Shown: positions 4,384 through 6,837 of the stretch, one piece after another
How positions within the stretch are numbered: the stretch's first letter is position 1
How the letters are laid out: the number at the start of each line of letters is the position of its first letter
Source: Clostridiales bacterium UBA5446
GTDB taxonomy: Bacteria; Bacillota; Clostridia; Oscillospirales; Oscillospiraceae
DNA: 6,837 bases
Assembly (NCBI GenBank): GCA_002427465.1
Contig: DIRC01000010.1
Span: 59,818-66,654 of the forward strand
Reading direction: 5' to 3'
Notes under the pieces: generated by a model
The model's input: only the letters and a program-made list of their open reading frames with translations
Database searches by the model: none
What the model was told of the DNA's origin: nothing
Made by a program: the position numbers and the translations under genes

Positions 4384-5456
4384 GCCCGCAAATAATGGAT
4401 ACGCGACCGAAAGAGAAAACCTACAGCGGCTACATCCGTTTTAAAAAGACGTTTCTGGCGCTTTTGCTTATTGCCGTCGGGGCCACTGCCGTGGCGGCGA
4501 TTGCAAGCGGTTCATCCGGCCTCACCGTTTCTCAGGTAATCCGGACGTTTTTGGGACAGGGTACGGTTCAGACGAACGCGATCGTCTTTTCCATCCGCAT
4601 ACCCCGTGTCGCAACAGCCATTGTCGCCGGCGTCGGCCTGGCCGTAACCGGCTGCGTGATGCAGAGCATCCTGCGCAACCCCCTCGCCTCCTCCTCTACC
4701 CTGGGCATCTCCCAGGGCGCAGCCTTCGGCGCGGCGTTCGCAATCATTGTCCTGGGGGCCGGGCTCCAGAGCCAGACTCTGGACGGCGTTTCCATCACGA
4801 ATCCCTATGCGGTCTCCCTGTGCGCCTTCGCCGGCTCCATGCTGTCCACGCTGGTCGTGCTGGGGCTGTCCCGCTTTAAAAGCATCACGCCGGAGGCCAT
4901 GGTGCTTTCCGGCGTGGCTCTGAGCGCACTGTTCTCCGGCGGTACAACACTGCTCCAGTATTTTGCCGAGGACGTCAAGGTCGCCGCGGTGGTTTTCTGG
5001 ACCTTCGGCAACCTTGGGAACACCTCCTGGCGGGAAATACTGATCATGACGGCAGTCGTGGCCGGTTCCCTTGTGTATTTCCTGTGCAACCGCTGGAACT
5101 ACAACGCCCTGCAGAATGGGGATGCCACGGCAAAGGGGCTGGGTGTGAACGTGGAACGCCTGCGCATAACCGGTATGGTCACATGCTCCCTGACCGCCTC
5201 CGTAATTGTATCCTATATAGGCATCATCAATTTTATTGGCCTGATCGCCCCGCACCTGATGCGCCGTGTGGTGGGCAATGATTACAGGTTCCTGCTCCCG
5301 GCCTCGGCCTTGGCGGGCGCCATGCTGCTTCTGCTCAGCGATACGGTGGCGCGGCTGCTTGTCCGTCCCATCATCCTGCCCATCGGCGCCATAACCTCAT
5401 TTCTCGGCGCGCCCCTGTTTCTCTATTTAATCTACAAAGGCGGTTCCCAAAAATGA
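4380..5456 (+). CDS. FecCD-family ABC transporter permease (iron/B12/heme-type)
   Basis: The protein has 358 residues, the usual length for BtuC/FhuB/FecD-type permeases, which form a homodimer of about ten membrane helices per subunit. Family signatures seen: SIRIPRVATAIVAGVGLAV (71-89), QSILRNPLASSSTLGISQGA (95-114), the cytoplasmic coupling region ATAKGLGVNVERLR (249-262), NFIGLIAPHLMRR (284-296), and the final LPIGAITSFLGAPLFLYLI (333-351). The first membrane helix follows about 22 polar residues. Only one permease gene is present, which agrees with a homodimeric pore. The ATG overlaps the stop of the binding protein and the TGA overlaps the ATPase start, so the three are translationally coupled. 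Reading frame and motifs are intact. Confidence 0.95.
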   Translation: MSPQIMDTRPKEKTYSGYIRFKKTFLALLLIAVGATAVAAIASGSSGLTVSQVIRTFLGQGTVQTNAIVFSIRIPRVATAIVAGVGLAVTGCVMQSILRNPLASSSTLGISQGAAFGAAFAIIVLGAGLQSQTLDGVSITNPYAVSLCAFAGSMLSTLVVLGLSRFKSITPEAMVLSGVALSALFSGGTTLLQYFAEDVKVAAVVFWTFGNLGNTSWREILIMTAVVAGSLVYFLCNRWNYNALQNGDATAKGLGVNVERLRITGMVTCSLTASVIVSYIGIINFIGLIAPHLMRRVVGNDYRFLLPASALAGAMLLLLSDTVARLLVRPIILPIGAITSFLGAPLFLYLIYKGGSQK

Positions 5457-6205
5457 TCACTGCCCGCGACCTTGCTTTTTCATACCGGAACGGCGGAAAT
5501 ACTCTCAGCGGCATGTCCTTTACGCTGGAGCCCGGGCATTGCCTTGCCCTGCTGGGCAACAACGGCGCCGGAAAAAGCACCCTTCTGAAATGCCTAAATA
5601 GAATCCTGGAACCCCAGTCCGGCGTTGTGGAGGTCTGCGGCCTAGACGTGCGCGAATTAACGCGCAACAGGATCGCAAAGCGCATGGCCTATGTCTCCCA
5701 GCATAACTGCGCCGCCCGCCTCACCGTTTTCGATTCCGTACTTTTGGGCAGAAAGCCTTTTATTAAAATGAACCCCACGGAAGACGACCTGCGGATAACC
5801 GAATCCGCTATAGACCGCATGGGCCTGCGGGACTATACCCTCAGGTATACCGATGAGCTTTCCGGCGGCGAGCTTCAGAAGGTTGTCCTTGCCCGGGCCC
5901 TGGCGCAGCAGCCCCACGTGCTCCTTCTGGACGAACCCACCAGCAACCTTGATCTGTGCAATCAGCATGAGGTCATGAAGCTGGTCAGCGGAATTGCAAA
6001 GGCCGACCACATTGCCGTGGTCATCGTCATCCATGATCTCAACCTGGCGGCCAGGTACTGCGACCGGTTTCTTTTTATGAAGAACGGGACGGTTTATCAA
6101 TACGGTGATTCCTCTATTATCACCGACCGGCTGATTTCCGAGGTGTACAATATCCCCGCCCGAGTGACCGAGATCGCCGGCCGGAAGCTCATTCTTGTCG
6201 AATAG
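5453..6205 (+). CDS. ATPase subunit of the metal-complex ABC importer (FecE/BtuD type)
   Basis: The protein has 250 residues, the standard length. All nucleotide-binding motifs are intact: Walker A GNNGAGKS (35-42), Q-loop glutamine 83 (YVSQHN), ABC signature LSGGE (136-140), Walker B VLLLDEP (156-162) with catalytic E161, D-loop SNLD (164-167) and switch H194 (VIHDLN). It powers import by ATP hydrolysis as a dimer under the permease. The segment LLGRKPFIKMNPTEDDL is typical of the iron-siderophore/B12 subfamily. ATG 5453 overlaps the permease stop, so it is coupled to it. The C-terminal tail from about residue 225 (YNIPARVTEIAGRKLILVE) is the short accessory end usual for this subfamily. Confidence 0.95.
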   Translation: MITARDLAFSYRNGGNTLSGMSFTLEPGHCLALLGNNGAGKSTLLKCLNRILEPQSGVVEVCGLDVRELTRNRIAKRMAYVSQHNCAARLTVFDSVLLGRKPFIKMNPTEDDLRITESAIDRMGLRDYTLRYTDELSGGELQKVVLARALAQQPHVLLLDEPTSNLDLCNQHEVMKLVSGIAKADHIAVVIVIHDLNLAARYCDRFLFMKNGTVYQYGDSSIITDRLISEVYNIPARVTEIAGRKLILVE

Positions 6206-6210
6206 CGATG

Positions 6211-6217
6211 GAAAGGA
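6211..6217 (+). promoter_or_regulatory. Ribosome binding site deciding the methyltransferase start
   Basis: GAAAGGA lies 5 bases before ATG 6223. The in-frame ATG at 6208 has no ribosome site upstream (only the end of the ATPase gene) and would add five residues, so 6223 is preferred. Confidence 0.65.
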
Positions 6218-6222
6218 CAGAT

Positions 6223-6837
6223 ATGGACAGTCTTAACGCCCTAAAAATCCGCTGGACGGATAAATCGCTGCGGGACGCCCGTACCCAGGCCCGGATATGG
6301 GACGGCGTCGCGGAAGAATTCTGCGCCCATGAGCCGCCGGACTATGAGACAAACGGATTCCTGAAGCTGTTGGAAACCTTTGCCTCCCCCGCTCCGCACA
6401 TGTCCGTTCTGGATATCGGCTGCGGCTGCGGCGGCTACACCCTGGCGCTGGCCAAACGCGTCGGCTCTGCCCAGGGCGTGGACATCTCCCCCAAAATGCT
6501 CGGCCATGCGCGCGCCCGGGCCGAAATCATGAACCTCGGCAACGCCGAATTCAGGTGCATGGACTGGGCGCAAGCCGATATTGACGCCCTGGGCTTCAGG
6601 CGGCGGTTTGACATCGTCTTTGCGCACATGACCCCTGCGATCTCGGATTTCGATACCTTTGACAAACTAAACGCCTGTTCAAAAAAATACTGCCTGATGA
6701 GCAAGCCCGCCAGACGGCGCGACCGGATTCAGGACCGCGCCTTTGAGATCGTGGGAATCGGCGGCGGACGGGAACATGACGACGGCATCGTACACGCCTT
6801 TGAATACCTCTGGTATCGTCGCAATGCCTATGATGGT
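6223..6837 (+). CDS. Class I SAM-dependent methyltransferase (3' end outside window)
   Basis: 205 codons are open to the window edge with no stop. SAM-binding motif I is VLDIGCGCGGYTLALA (62-77). The acidic residue at the end of the second strand is D87 (GVDISPKML), and a motif III-like CMDW lies near 113-116. RFDIVFAHMTPAI (128-140) is strand 4 with the post-motif region. These show a Rossmann-type methyltransferase; the acceptor substrate cannot be read from them. The N-terminal RIWDGVAEEFCAH segment resembles UbiE/ubiquinone-type small-molecule methyltransferases. The gene starts 17 bases after the ATPase stop and belongs to the same operon. From that I infer a role in modifying or making the imported metal ligand, but this is not shown. 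In the Gly-rich motif I there are two cysteines (C67, C69). The end of the protein is missing, so possible extra domains are unknown. Confidence 0.88.
   Translation, partial: MDSLNALKIRWTDKSLRDARTQARIWDGVAEEFCAHEPPDYETNGFLKLLETFASPAPHMSVLDIGCGCGGYTLALAKRVGSAQGVDISPKMLGHARARAEIMNLGNAEFRCMDWAQADIDALGFRRRFDIVFAHMTPAISDFDTFDKLNACSKKYCLMSKPARRRDRIQDRAFEIVGIGGGREHDDGIVHAFEYLWYRRNAYDG

Noticed and set aside
4512..5255. Long minus-strand open frame inside the permease gene
   Set aside because: It is a G/C-rich shadow, rich in Gly, His and Gln, of a permease gene with all its family motifs on the plus strand.

Overview
The window looks like a piece of chromosome from an endospore-forming, anaerobic-type Firmicute (Clostridia or relatives) of moderate to fairly high G+C. 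This rests on strong GGAGG-type ribosome sites, TTG starts, a Gram-positive style lipoprotein binding protein, a cysteine-containing N-terminal LysM domain typical of clostridial proteins, and A/T-flanked hairpin terminators. The genus cannot be named from the sequence alone. No rRNA, tRNA, CRISPR array, transposase or phage gene is visible.

Left part (1-1950), A/T-richer, plus strand. The window opens in the last 49 codons of a small DUF4177-like protein. A non-coding stretch of about 280 bases follows, with an alternating hairpin, an extended -10 promoter-like site and a strong terminator hairpin. Next is a LysM protein of 248 residues whose helical C-terminal domain belongs to an uncharacterised Firmicute family. 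It has no signal peptide and a sigma-K-like promoter motif upstream, so a spore-envelope role is possible. After another terminator comes a small exported, charged, coiled-coil protein of 139 residues with a TTG start, and a third terminator.

Middle (1950-3246). A stand-alone HD-domain phosphohydrolase of 211 residues lies on the plus strand. It converges on a broken minus-strand gene: the HTH and zinc-ribbon part of a DUF134 protein with its N-terminal half missing and a likely frameshift near its end. A G/C-rich hairpin between them can serve both as terminator. The region ends in a promoter (TTGCGC-18-TATAAT) with a palindrome in its spacer, and a folded 5' leader.

Right part (3247-6837), G/C-rich, one operon. 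A lipoprotein substrate-binding protein, a FecCD-type permease and an ATPase are joined by ATGA stop/start overlaps. They form a complete class II (iron-siderophore/heme/B12-type) importer. A class I SAM-dependent methyltransferase follows after 17 bases and runs off the window edge. The binding protein would capture a metal complex outside the membrane, and the permease and ATPase would import it. The co-transcribed methyltransferase may modify the imported ligand or help make it. The substrate is not determined by the sequence; iron chelates, heme, corrinoids and molybdate/tungstate are all known for this transporter class.
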